A DNA stretch of 64,000 nucleotides from Chelydra serpentina (taxonomy: Eukaryota; Chordata; Testudines; Chelydridae). Made by a program: the position numbers and the translations under genes. Where the stretch lies: positions 28,250,001-28,314,000 of the forward strand of contig JBAIAC010000010.1 in NCBI GenBank assembly GCA_037349315.1. The letters run 5' to 3'. Below are positions 46,631-59,234 of this stretch, piece after piece; the first letter of the stretch is position 1; each line of letters starts with the position of its first letter. The notes under the pieces are model-generated. The model made no database searches, was not told where the DNA came from, and worked only from the letters and a program-made list of their open reading frames with translations.

Positions 46631-49600
46631 GGGAAGAGACAGGGCTTTTCTGCTGTCGCACTGAGTGTGAGTCCTGCATCCCACCTTTCTCCACACTGCT
46701 GTCTGTCTAGCCCAGAGTTTAAAGACCTACTAATGGGAGAGAGCCTGGTGGCTTATTTTCAAACCAATCCTCACATCTCCAGAAGTACTCCTCTTCTCTC
46801 TGCAACACAAACCACCTGAGGGCCTCCTCCAAGAGTCAGGAGAAAACCACTCATCCATCAATTGGACCCCAACTCAAACCCACCAGTCCCTTCCCATATA
46901 ACCCAGCCCAATACTTCTTAATCCACCATGCTTCCCCATCCTCGGCTCCTCATGGAGGCTCCTGTAGGTAGCTTCCCTATGTGACAGCTGCAGTGGTAAT
47001 GGTGGTAGTGGCATGTAGGACATTTTATGGCCTCTGGCTATGGAATAGCTAGTTGGGTATACAGTCATATCTAGTGATAGGCTAGGAGGAAGGTTGGAAA
47101 ATGGAGCTCTTCAAGTGAGTTTTCCCTTGAGTGCTGGAGGTGTCGCTCAGGGGGTGCTTAAAAGTATAAAATGTATTTGTTTATTTAAAATGCAGAGAAG
47201 AGTATTTACTCAGAGAATGACATGTGTATGGCTGACTGAGGCAGCCCCATGTTAAAATTTTGGGAGCACACGGCCCTCGTCAATATTGCTGTTCCTGGGT
47301 TTATAATTTAGCAATTGATTGGCCCGTTATATACAATTGAAGCGTCCTGCCATCTTGTCCCTATGACTGTGCTTTGGGGTATAACCTTGTCTTAGAACTT
47401 TTTGGAGTTCTCATTGTGGTCAGATGAGTTTTTTCAGATTTTTTCTATTAGTATTTATAAGGCCTAATGCTCCCATCTGTAATTCTCTAGCATGTGTCTC
47501 CAGCTTTCTTAATTCTTACTATTCACTATGGTGTTATTTTTTTTTAAATACGAATAACTAAGATATTTTAACTACAAATAAACCTGTTCGAGGGGTTGCA
47601 TCTGAGTGACATTAAGTGGGCCATTTCCATCCTCTTCACATACCACAAATTCTGAATGTGCTTCCCCCAGAGAGCTCCAAGCTCTTCATGTCCAGCAGAG
47701 ACTTTCAGTCGTCTTCATATTTATACACTGGCACTAGCCCACAAAGCCAACTCTCAACCAAAATAAGTTAATTTTCAATTACACAATTTTCATCTTCAGG
47801 GCTTGTTTCTAATGTGTACCCAGTGGATCACAGCAGTAGGATTTTGGGCAGTAGGTTCACAGCTCATTATTTGGGAAGTTTAGATTTTGAACCAGCCACT
47901 GTGAAGTTAACTTAGCACAAAGATGAAATAAGACATTTTCACCAGCAATGCCTGAGTCTTCTGAACTGTTTATTTAAAGTTCATCCTTAGGGGATGAATT
48001 TTGTAAGGCATTTTACCTTTAAAGGTACTAGTAGTGGCATCAGCCCCCTCATTAAGCGCCAATGTTAGAAATCCTGGTTCCTGGTGCCAACAGATTCATG
48101 GCTCATTTCTATCTGGCTTAGTTAAGCAGCCTGTTGTACCTCACATTCATGATTATTAGTTCTAATTCAAAACAAATTTGAATGCTGGCAATGTGATGAA
48201 GACATATGTAGCAAGTAATTGTTGGCAACCAATGCACTAAGCAGTGTTCTGTAATCAGAGCATTAAAATATTAATGCTCTGAAGCCAAATGAGAAGCCAT
48301 CTTCATGACTAGCTCCTCAGATCATTTGGCATGAGCCCACTGAACCTGATTCTTCTTTCGCCCTGGCTTTTCACCAGTGATATGCCACTTACTTCAGTGG
48401 AGCTACACCCGGTTTATACCAGTGAAAGTGAGGGAAAAATCAGGACCAAGGAGGACCAAATTCTGTTTTCTGCTGTATATAGTATGCAAACATCTCCTCA
48501 GAGTCAATGAGACCTGAGCATGCATGTTAGAAGCTAAAATTTGACTGCAAATTTCACAGGGCTAACTTTGGACGTCAACTCCTATAAGGCACTGGAGTGT
48601 ATATAAATAACCATCTGGAACACAGATTTTCTTAACTTTTATGCACATATGCAAAATGCAGCCTTATGTAACGTAGCTTACATATCTGGTGATGGGGAAG
48701 AGAACACTTAATTTTTCAAAGTTGAGGATGGTCACATACTTAAAGTCTTGCATGACCATGACAAGTTGTGCTAGGACATTCCCGGAACAGAAGACAGAAT
48801 CAAAGTAGTTTTATTCTACCATATACCATTTTATAGAGTTGGTTGGCATCTCAAAAGATTCTAACACAGCCTTATAAAATATAAAGAAACTGACTAAGGA
48901 TTTTGGTTTTACTTACTTATTTTGTAGGGCCAAATTAATTGGTTTGACATGCAGGAATGTCTCAATTGAATTCAGTGGCATGTGCCCTCTGCTTTTAGAG
49001 GCTTAAAAAATATTGGGCCATATCCTTGGGTCCTGATTGGGGCAGAGGAGCAAAGCTGGCTTAAATCCACCTTTTCACTTCCTCTTTCCTTGATGTAAGC
49101 CAGGTTCAGGCTGTGACGTAAAAGAGCATAGCTACTGGGATGCTTTAATTCATGCCATCAGTAACTGCCCCTTGGGGTAATTCCATCAGCCCAGGATGAC
49201 TGGAGCATGCTGCACTCTGGTCATGCCTCCTTCCACAACTTATATTTGGGAGGTGCATCAGGGAGTGGTATAAAGAAGAATCTCCAGCCACCTTGCTAGG
49301 GCAGTTTTCCATCCTTTCTCCATCATTGGAGCAGGGCGGGGGGCTCCACAGGTTTGGCCCGTGAATGCCATTTAAAATGGTAAACAGGGGAATAAGTACT
49401 TTGTTTCCATTTCTGGAATTTTCTAACATATTCTTCCCCTCCTCAAATCAATATAAGCTGAGGGTGCTCTGCACCCACAGGAGTTGCTTAGCACTTTGAT
49501 GTCAGCATAGCCTCATGTCTCAGTTATCAGCACAGTATTATTTTTATATCTTAGTCTTTGTTTTCATTTGATTCCATTGTTAACTTGCAGATCAGTGAAC

Positions 49601-50604
49601 CAGGCTCTTTGATGCCATATTTCAGAAATAAATTTGTGAACACTGAATAAATGAGAGTTTATTAAGCATATCAACCAGTGTTCAAGGGCTTCAGAAATTT
49701 TGCAGACTGATAAACTGTGTTGTTCTGCAGTGATAAAAACAGGTGTTTCCTTTCAGTTGCCAAGTCTGCTTCCATCTGAGAATCCCAGATAAGTAGTCCA
49801 AATTACATCTAAGAAGAAAATTTGCCAGAGCTTAATTACTTTTCATCACAAGTGCCATAAATAATGAGAAGCAAAAAACAAAACAAAAACCCATTGGAAC
49901 TATATTGTAGTCTATTTAATTTTCCTAATTTAAAAACCTACTGTTGAATTCTATACTTAAAAATAAACCTTACAGCTTTAGTAGTAAACTGGGATGAATT
50001 TCTAATCACCAAATTATATTCCTTCTGCTTGTGGCATTAGATAAAAGTCAACGTTTGTTCTGGAGCGTAAGTAGCCTTAATAACGTTGCTGCTATGTCAT
50101 TTCAGCAGTATATGTTTTCCCCATTAATCAGCTCTTTTCCTGTGTTGGCTTTTGCTCAGGTTATGGCCATTTTATGTGTCTTTACTGATAAAATTGATGT
50201 TATCATGTCTGACTATTAGATCATAGTTTTCAATGAATAATAGATCATATTCTGGCAAATCCTTGTATCTTCTTCTCTTACTCCAGTCAGTAGTGTTTCT
50301 GCTGATGCTGTCAGTAGTTCAGTGCATCTGGCTGCTTTCACTCAATCCTATTCAAGTCAAGCCTCTTATTGTAAAACTTGATCTGACTGGTCTGTTGGCG
50401 AACTTTATCAGTAAGTCACCAGCAGAATGGGTCAGGTCTTCAGAGTAAACAATTGCAGCTTTGAAAACTCTGGGTCTCAATCTGCCGATTCTACTCCACT
50501 GTTTCATCAGATAAGGAGTTATTTTGATTTGTTTTTTATTTTCATGTAAAGTTAATGTAATGGAACACAGATCAGACCAGTGAGCCAGATAGTCAAGTAT
50601 CCTT

Positions 50605-51800
50605 CAGTGGCCAGTACCAGATACTTCAGAGGAAGATGAAAGGAAGGAAATATGTGGAATAACCATCACATAAGGGGATTTTCTTCCTCTTAATGGTTTG
50701 TTTATGCCTGAATCATGAATGTTTATATCCTTTATATTTTTATTATATGTATAATGAGAGGATTCAATTCTATTACAAAAACTGTCTAATCCTTTTTTTT
50801 TAATCCTGCTAAGCTCATGGCTTTTGGCAATGAGTTCCACAGGTTGATTATCCTGTGCACAAACCCCACCCCCCCAAATGTTTATGTTTTAAATGTGCTG
50901 CCTTTCAATTTCATTGGATATCCCTTTGTTCATGTATTATGAAAGGATTAATAGGATCATCCAATTAACGGGGTTGCACAGAGGTTTGGAGGGCCTGAGG
51001 CAAAATCTGAAACTGAGCCCCTCTTTGCCCCCCCCCCCCCCCCCCAAAATTACCACTGAGGAGAAGTGGAGGGGGAGGGGGAAGTTGGAGAGCAAGTTTG
51101 CACCATATTTACCCTGCAGTGGTGGCTCAGCTCCTGTTCCACAGGCTGGGCCCAGTTCCCCACTCTGGACATTGTGACCAGGTGCGCGGGATTATTTGGC
51201 TTTGGTCTGGCTGCCCTTCCATCATGATGGAGAGACCACTGGGCCAAACCCGAGTGGCTCTGTGACCCTGCACACTAAGTTGCAGCACCACTCAAATGGA
51301 GGGCCCAGGGCAAAATGTCCCTTTCGCCTTCCCTTCCCCAGAGGCCTTGCCTATTGGCCTTTTCTATTCCAGTCATTGTTTTATATACCTCTGCCATGTG
51401 CTTTCTTATTTGTCTATATGTAGTGCTCTGTCTACCTCTAAATAGGCCTATTATTTTCAGTCTCCTCTCATATGGAAATCTTTTCATGATGCCAATTATT
51501 TTTATCTTCTATTTCTGGACCTTTTCAATTTTTCCTGTATCTTTTTAGAAATGGGATGACCGGGATTGAATGGCAGACTCCATATGTGAGTTTACTATTG
51601 ATATGTATAATGGTGCTACCATATTTTTAGTATTACTTTAAATGCAGTTATTTGTATAGTCTATTGTTGCTTTCTGACCTCCACTTGGAGTAATGTTTTC
51701 ATTGAGCTGTCCTCAGTGACACATTGTTTTCTTTCCTGGTTGATTATAGTTAATTTTGAACCCAGTAGTTCATATTATTTATTCCAAGGTGTATTCCCGC
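50605..51800 (-). repeat. Old CR1/L2-type LINE 3' region with an insertion
   Basis: On the + strand, ggcaatgagttccacaggtt and ttcaatttcattggatatcc (50605-50970), and cctctgccatgtgctttctt onward (51390-51560), read as the antisense end of a CR1-like element. The frame MKRFPYERRLKIIGLF with HMAEVYKTMTGIE at 51487-51365 supports this. Between about 50975 and 51300 is unrelated sequence with a C18 run, probably inserted. Confidence 0.5.
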
Positions 51801-52984
51801 CACTGTTCTACCTATTTGTTCAGCTATGTTTGGTACCTGTGGAATTCTTAATAAACTTCTCTAGTCCTGACTATCCAGAATAATTCTTGGTTGTTTGTAG
51901 ATTTTGCTATCTCACTGTATACCCTCTTTTCTTGTGAAAAATGTTGACTGAGAGTCTTGGAGACTGAATTCCTCCATGTATCCACAGAATAGGTGTAGTG
52001 CAGGCAGTGGCATTCCAAGTCAAACCACAGCACAGAGTGTTTCAATCCTTGATTGGAGGGAGAGGACATTTAGCTATGAGAAAGTAGGTCAGTCATCATA
52101 CCCTCTCAATCAGTCTTTCTAAGTCTGCTGGGTATGAGGAATTACATGTTTGAACAGAGCTGCAACAAACAAACAACAGAAAAAGAAGATGAGTGGTGGA
52201 AGCCTAATCACTGGAATCATTGAAAACTAAGATTGATAAAGTAGGAAGTAATATACCATAGGGGAGAGTCTTCATTGAGATGATCTTGGACTAGACCCAA
52301 TGGATTTAGCTACACTGAAGTAAATCCATAATAACTCCATTAACAGTAGTACAGTTACTCAGGTTATACACAGGTGTAACTGAGGTCGTAATACAGCACT
52401 GTAGGTCTAAGTCATCTGTGATCTCTGAGATACTGTGCTACAATACAATTTGAACATAACATAAGAATGGCCATACTGGGTCAGACCAAAAGTCCATCCA
52501 GCCCAGTATCCTGTCTACCGACAGTGGCCAATGCCAGGTGCCAGAGGGAGTGAACCTAACAGGTAATGATCAAGTGATCTCTCTCCTGCCATCCATCACC
52601 ACGCTCTGACAAGCAGAGGCTAGGGACACCATTCCTTACCCATCCTGGCTAATAGCCATTAATGGACTTAACCTCCATGAATTTATCTAGTTCTCTTTTA
52701 AACCCTGTTATAGTCCTAGCCTTCACAACCTCCTCAGGCAAGGAGTTCCACAGGTTGACTGTGCGCTGTGTGAAGAAGAACTTCCTTTTATTTGTTTTAA
52801 ACCTGCTGCCCATTAATTTCATTTGGTGGCTCCTAGTTCTTATATTATGGGAACAAGTAAATAACTTTTCCTTACTCACTTTCTCCACACCACTCATGAT
52901 TTTATATCCCTCTGTCATATCCCCCCTTAGTTTCCTCTTTTTCCAAGCTGAAAAGTCCTAGCCTCTTTAATCTCTCCCCATATG

Positions 52985-53330
52985 CAGGGCCGGCTCTGGC
53001 TTTTTTGCCGCCCCAGGCAAAAAAGCCGCCGGCCGCCCTGCTCCCCTGGCTGGGGCGCTGGCTGGGAGCGCAGCACGGCCACCCCCCCTGCCCCGGCCGG
53101 GGCGCCGACGGGGAGCGCGGCTCGCCCGCGACTCCGCTCTCCCGGCCCGGGCGCTGGCAGGGAGCGTGGCTTGCCCGCGGCCCCGCTGCCCCGGCCGGGG
53201 CGCCGGGAAGAGAGGGTTTTGGGTTTTTTTAATTAAAAAAAAAATTTTTTTTTAAAAACCTCAGCGCCGCCTCCCTCCAGGTGCCTCCCCAAGCACATGC
53301 TTGGTCAGCTGGTGCCTGGAGCCAGCCCTG
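52985..53330. mobile_element. GC-rich hAT-type MITE inside the CR1 copy, perfect 8-bp target duplication
   Basis: The left end CAGGGCCGGCTCTGGC and the inverted right end CAGGGCTGGCTCCAGGC form the terminal repeats. The repeat cccatatg flanks both (52977-52984 and 53331-53338). Internal ccccggccggggcgc motifs repeat several times. It is younger than the CR1 insertion. Confidence 0.92.
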
Positions 53331-53479
53331 CCCATATGGGACCCGTTCCAAACCCCTAATCATATTAGTTGCCCTTCTCTGAACCTTTTCTAATGCCAGT
53401 ATATCTTTTTTCAGATGAGGAGACCACATCTGTACGCAGTATTCAAGATGTGGGCGTACCATGGATTTATATAAGGGCA

Positions 53480-55810
53480 ATAAGATATTTTCCATCTTAT
53501 TCTCTATCCCTTTTTTGATGATTCCTAACATCCTGTTTGCTTTTGGCTGTCACTGCACACTGTATGGACGTCTTCAGAGAACTATCCACGATGACACCAA
53601 GATCTCTTTCCTGATTAGTTGTAGCTAAACTAGCCCACATCATATTGTATGTATAGTTGGGGTTATTTTTTCCAATGTGCATTACTTTACATTTATCCAC
53701 ATTAAATTTCATTTGCCATTTTGTTGCCCAATCACTTAGTTTTGTGAGATCTTTTTGAAGTTCTTTACAGTTTCTTTGGTCTTAACTATCTTGAGCAGTT
53801 TAGTATCGTCTGCAAACTTTGCCATCTCACTGTTTACCCGTTTTTCCAGATCATTTATGAATAAGTTGAATAGGATTGGTCCTAGGACTGACCCTTGGGG
53901 AACACCACTAGTTACCCCTCTCCATTCTGAAAATTTACCATTTATTCCTACTCTTTCTTTCCTGTCTTTTAACCAGTTCTCAATCCATGAAAGGATCTTT
54001 CCTCTTATCCCAGGACCACTTAATTTACGTAAGAGCCTTTGCTGAGGGACCTTGTCAAAGGCTTTCTGGAAATCTAAGTACACTATGTCCACTGGATCTC
54101 CCTTGTCCACATGTTTGTTGACTCCTTCAAAGAACTCTAATAGATTAGTAAGACATGATTTCCCTTTACAGAAATCATGTTGACTTTTGCCCAACAATTT
54201 ATGTTCTTCTACATGTCTGACAATTTTATTCTTTACTATTGTTTCAACTAATTTGCCCGGTACTGACATTAGACTTACCGGTCTGTAATTTCCGGGATCA
54301 CCTCTAGAGCCCCTTTTAAATATTGGCGTTACATTAGCTATCTTCCAGTCATTGGGTACAGATGCTGATTTAAAGGACGGGTTACAAACCATAGTTAATA
54401 GTTCCGCAATTTCACATTTGAGTTCTTTCAGAACTCTTGGGCGAATGCCTTCTGGCCCCAGTGATTGTTAAGTTTATGAATTAATTCCCAAACCTCCTCT
54501 AATGACACTTCAGTCTGTGATTTAACATTTCAGTTCCTCAGATTTGTCACCTACAAAGGACTGCTCAGGTTTGGGAATCTCCCTAGCATCCTCAGCTGTG
54601 CAGACAGAAGCAAAGAATTCATTTAGTTTCTCCACAATGACCTTATCATCTTTAAGTGCTCCTTTTGTATCTCGATCGTCTAGGGGTCCCACTGGTTGTT
54701 TAGCAGGCTTCCTGCTTCTGATGTACTTAAAACACATTTTGTTATTACCTTTTGAGTTTTTGGCTAGCTGGTCTTCAAACTCCTTTTTGGCTTTTCTTAT
54801 TACATTTTTACACTTAATTTGGCAGTGTTTATGCTCCTTTCTATTTACCTCACTAGGATTTGACTTGCACGTTTTAAAAGATGCCTTTTTATCTCTTACT
54901 GCTTCTTTTACATGGTGGTTAAGCCATGGTGGCTCTTTTTTAGTTTTTACAGTGTTTTTAAATTTGGGGGTATACATTTAAGTTGGGGGTATACATTTAA
55001 GCCTCTATTATGGTGTCTTTGAAAAGTGTCCATGCAGCTTGCAGGGATTTCACTCTAGTCACTTTACCTTTTAATTTCTGTTTTACTAACCTCCTCTTTT
55101 TTGCATAGTTCCCCTTTCTGAAAGTAAATGCCACAGTGTTGGGCTGCTGAGGTGTTCTTCCCACCACAGGAATGTTAAATGTTATTATATTATGGTCATT
55201 ATTTCTAAGCGGTCCTGTTATAGTTACCTCTTGGACCAGATCCTGCGCGCCACTCAGGACTAAAATGCGAGTTGCAGCTCCCCTTGTGGGTTCCTGTACC
55301 AGCTGCTCCAAGAAGCAGTCATTTAAAGTATCAAGAAATTTTGTCTCTGCATTTCGTCCTGAGGTGACATGTACCCAATCAATATGGAGATAATTGAAAT
55401 CCCGCACTATTATTGAGTTCTTTATTTTGATAGCCTCTCTAATCTCCCGTAGCATTTCATTGTCACTATCACTGTCCTGGTCAGGTGGTTGATAATAGAT
55501 CCCTACTGTTATATTCTTATTAGAGCATGAAATTACTATCCATAGAGATTCTATGGAACATGTGGATTCATTTAAGATTTTTACTTCATTTGAGTCTACA
55601 TTTTCTTTCACATATAGTGCCACTCCTCCCCCCATTCCCCTGTGCATGACCTGTTCTGTCCTTCCGATATATTTTGTACCCCGGAATGATTGTGTCCCAT
55701 CGATTGTCCTCACTCCACCAGGTTTCTGTGATGCCTATTATATCAATATCCTCCTTTAACATGAGGCACTATAGTTCACCCATCTTATTATTTAGACTTC
55801 TAGCATTTGT
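53480..55810 (-). pseudogene. CR1 ORF2 pseudogene: endonuclease and reverse transcriptase
   Basis: Fragments in order on the - strand are as follows. The endonuclease (55810-54997) has NARSLNNKMGEL, ITETWWSE, the altered IVRDFN (normally GDFN) and NNDHNIITFN. A linker follows at 54977-54522. The reverse transcriptase (54392-53736) has [24 protein letters not shown] and the catalytic KFADDTK. The thumb and tail (53712-53480, continuing to 53340 across frames) has KFNVDKCKVMHIG, NQERDLGVIVDSSLK and VRPHLEYCVQMWSP. Frameshifts and stops separate them, so no full protein is made. Confidence 0.88.
54964..55001. repeat. 19-bp tandem duplication inside CR1 ORF2
   Basis: The unit ttgggggtatacatttaag occurs twice, exactly. 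Nineteen is not a multiple of three, so it shifts the frame between the endonuclease and the next part of ORF2. Confidence 0.95.
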
Positions 55811-56673
55811 GTACAAGCACTTTAAAACTTGTCACTGTTTATTTGTCTGCCCTTTTCTGATGTGTCAGGTTCTTTTTTATGTGAATGTTTCTCATCCGAT
55901 ATGGCACATACTTTATTTGATTAACAGAGTAAAATATACCAGAGATCTGCCATTTAATTTGTGAGAAGAAAGTGAAACTAATCTGTCAGCTTCTTGTGCA
56001 TCTTAGTTGTATGGGGTTGGAAAGATTGAAACATCTGCAAAAACAGAGTGCTCCATACATTTTAGGATAGGATTTTCTAAAGCACTCAGTGTTGACCTAA
56101 CTCTACTGCCCATGAGGTCGTTGTTAAAACTAATAGCCCAGCAGATTAGGTTATTACCTAAGTAATTTTTCTAGATTGCTTTGAATATGTCCTCCTTTAT
56201 CATCATCATCATGACAAGGTGCAAGGACCCTATCTGGACACTACTGTTATTCTTGCATAGGTTTTCATGGAGAGGGAGCTCGGAAGCCCCAAAAGCAACA
56301 AGAACAATTAGGTACTCAGGTGGGAGGCAGGAAGGTTCATAAGAACAACTGTCTATAGGTGTTAAAGAAGGTCACCGCAAAGAAAGGAGCTCACAGATGA
56401 TGATAGCTGTGGGTGTTGATGTTGTGGTGATGTTGCACTTTGGTGTGATGTGACGTAACACAGAAAAGAGATATCCCTAGGTAGAAGGCAAAGGTAGGAT
56501 GGCAGAGTTTTGCAACATCATCAGGGAAGGATTCAGAAATGCACTCTGAGCTGGAGCCCTGAGCAGCAGGTAAAGTACTGAACACCCCTGGCTTTTGTAA
56601 AGGAGGCAGAGCTACAGCCCTATCTTACCCTCTGGCTACCTGCCGATATGTGTGTCAGGCGTGTTTGCAGAGT

Positions 56674-56804
56674 TGCTGTAGCCCTGTTGGTCCCAGGATA
56701 TCAGAGAGACAAGGTAGATGAGGTAATATCATTGATTGGACCAACTTCTGTTGGTGAAAGCTTGTCCCTCTGACCAACAGAAGTTGGTCCAATAAATAAT
56801 ATCA
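56674..56804 (+). mobile_element. Cryptodiran SINE with inverted partial copy
   Basis: A sense piece (ctgtagccctgttggtccca to cttctgttggtgaaag) runs to 56762. At 56772-56804 an inverted piece reads accaacagaagttggtccaa, so the two can pair. See the similar arrangement at 58629-58790. Confidence 0.75.
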
Positions 56805-57837
56805 GGAGTGGAGAGTTGGCAGAGATAAGACTCCATGCACATCTAGGCACTGCAGAAGTCTGGTGTAATGTAGACTAGATTATTTGTGTTGCTTTTCTTG
56901 AAATGTAAAATAAATTTTTCTTTTGCTATAAATATTGCATCCTTAGCCTCTCGGGGAATAAAAGCCTTGAGGGAAGGCCTGGTCAACCTGAAGACTGTTT
57001 TCTTTGTTACCTCAGCTGAATCACAATGCCTTTTTATCTGTATATATTAGTATTCCCCTTGGCATCCTCAGATTCTTATTTTGATCTTCCTTAATCCAAG
57101 TGAGGTGGTAGTGCAGTGTCTGAGTGGCCAAGTGAAGTGAATTTCAAGTTTCAACGACATTAGATTACATCTTGAGTGGGCCTCAGAGGAAGTATCCACT
57201 GCCTTGTGTTCAAAATAATGTACTGACTGATCTGAATGAGATCAGCAATATAAATCAGCAGGTTGAGAGTGACTCTATGGCCAATTACCTGTGTGAAGTA
57301 CTTTGACTCTGGCAAAGTACTGTTCCTTGACTGAAGCTGTCAGCCATAGGTATAAGCAGACCTTCTGGGATATTGTGTCAGATAATAGATAAACCTTGAA
57401 GGCTTGAATCATGCTGTTTTCTACAAGACCACAAATGCTAGATTTTCTTTAGGCTGCCTGTGGAGATCTGGGATTGAAAGGCACAGTGGTGTGGCTCTTT
57501 GGTGGATACGTTTTTAGTTGAAAGTGACAATCCACTCTGCAAAAAAAGCTCATCTTTCACTGCTCCAGACTCAGTATGGCCTTATGGGTGAGCAAACTAT
57601 TGCATGTGTATTGATTACATGGAATAAATGTGTGGTTTCAGCCATAATTTAATCAAGACTAAAAGAGTCTCGGATGCGAATCATCCAAGCACAATATATG
57701 TTTGCATCGTTGAAAATAATAAAAGTGTGGAGACAGTCAGAAAAGTAACTGTATATGTGACTTCACAAGGTTCCATGTTTGTTTTCTATGAGTGATGATT
57801 CCACATTGGTTGCCTCAGTTTACAAGTCAAAATGACG

Positions 57838-58430
57838 CTTTAGTCCGCACAAAGGGGCTGTTAATGTTAGTCCTCACTAACGTGTCCTGCACTTACTGGC
57901 CCATGTGGACCCTCCTGCCATCCACTAGAACAGCAGTTCTCAAACTGTGTGTTGGGACCCCGGTTTAATGGGGTCGCCAGGGCTGGCGTTAGACTTGCCA
58001 GGGCCAAAGACAAAGCCCAAGCCCCACTGCCCGGGGCCAAAGCTGAAGCCCGAGGGCTTCATCCCTGGGTGGCAGGGCTCAGGTTACAAGCCCCAGGCCT
58101 GGGACTGAAGCCCTTGAGCTTTGCCCCCCGCCCTCCGAGGGTGGCGGGACTCGGACGGGCTCAAGCTTTGGTCCTCACTCCTGGGGTCACGTAGTAATTT
58201 TTGTTGTCAGATGGGTGTCGCGGTGCAATGAGGTTTGAGAATCCCTGCACTAGAAGTTCCTTATTGTACAAAAGATAGTACTTTTGGAAACAGGACTACA
58301 TTGGCATGCACTGGGGAACTTTTAGTGTCCACACAGGCCAGTCAGTGCACGACAGGCTAGTGCAGACTAGCATTTACACCTCTCTGCTGTGGCCTGAAGC
58401 AACATGTAGACAAGCCCTTAGATGCTGGAC
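57838..58430. repeat. Decayed MITE split by a younger hAT MITE
   Basis: The left part (57838-57930, tttagtccgcacaaaggggc) and the right part (58256-58430, ending caacatgtagacaagccctt) belong to one ggggcttgtctacat-type repeat. They are separated by the insertion at 57931-58247. Confidence 0.6.
57931..58247. mobile_element. hAT-type MITE, 317 bp, perfect 8-bp target duplication
   Basis: The left end CAGCAGTTCTCAAAC and the inverted right end CAGGGATTCTCAAAC form terminal repeats. The repeat cactagaa is present on both sides (57923-57930 and 58248-58255). The interior shares ggggtcgccagggctgg and ggggtcacgtagtaattttt with the copy at 18171. Confidence 0.92.
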
Positions 58431-58510
58431 CCTAAGTGACTTGCCCAAAGTCACACAGGGTGTCTGTGTCTGAGCTAGGATTTGTGCACGTCTTCTGAGT
58501 CCCTATTCAC
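58430..58510 (-). repeat. MIR-like SINE fragment
   Basis: The text agtgacttgcccaaagtcac and gtctgagctaggatttgtgc is an antisense MIR core. Confidence 0.55.
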
Positions 58511-58628
58511 ATACATTAACAGGTCGACTTAAGGCAGCTTCCTTCGCCCTAATTCTAGTGTAGACCAGGCCTTAGTAACACACACTGCACAGATACATTG
58601 AGTAAGAAAGCACCATTTTTACACTAAC

Positions 58629-58790
58629 AGACGAGGTGGGTGGGGTAATATCTTTTATTGAACCCTCTTCTGTTGGTGAAAGAGATGAGACACTGAGCCT
58701 GTTTCTTTCACCAACGGGAGTTGGTCCAATAAAAGATATTGTCTGTCCCACCTGGTCTCTCTAATGTCCTGGGACCAACAAAGCTACAAC
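58629..58790. mobile_element. Inverted pair of cryptodiran SINE copies
   Basis: The left copy (gaggtgggtggggtaatatc to tgttggtgaaaga) spans 58632-58683. The right copy is inverted and runs tctttcaccaacgggagttg to gggaccaacaaagctacaac (58704-58790). Arms of about 55 bp face each other across about 20 bp. Confidence 0.8.
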
Positions 58791-59192
58791 AATACGGCAA
58801 ACAACATTTTTACATTGACATAGTCTACCTATAATTCCACTTTAAAAAACCAGTGTGCCATACTATTTTTGGCTCATTGCTTTTTTAGGAAGAAAAAGGG
58901 ATTAACGGCTGAAATGATCTTACATTTACATATCCCCTTTAATCTGTAAATGTTTTTCAAACTGTATGGAAGGCTTAATTAATCTACCATTAAAAAGTAA
59001 TCACTTCTGGAGCTGGAAGGCAGCAACTGCTGAGCAGCTCAAAGCTGAAAATGAAGAGGTTGCTCACCTCTGGTACTAGCCTAGTCCAAACCTGGTTAGC
59101 TAGTGAAATAAAGTGGCAACTCCCAGAAGAAAACAAGTTCATTTTTTAAAAAAAGGGCATACTTTTTTAAGGGAAGTGAAACTTTGGAAGTA

Positions 59193-59234
59193 TCACCCCC
59201 TAGCATTACAATTACACCCCCTACCATTACAATT
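59193..59234. repeat. 21-bp imperfect tandem duplication
   Basis: The unit tcaccccctagcattacaat is followed by tacaccccctaccattacaa. It is a small local duplication in otherwise unremarkable intron DNA. Confidence 0.8.

Larger units (their letters stand above)
52456..55905 (-). mobile_element. CR1 LINE, about 3.4 kb, with endonuclease, reverse transcriptase and 3' end
   Basis: The - strand starts near 55905 and reaches the endonuclease N-terminus NARSLNNKMGEL at about 55810. It ends in the typical CR1 3' UTR, antisense to acataagaatggccatactg at about 52456. The ORF2 frames are broken in several places. The copy contains a hAT MITE at 52985-53330 and a 19-bp tandem duplication at 54964-55001. 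It is the longest retrotransposon in the introns. Confidence 0.88.
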
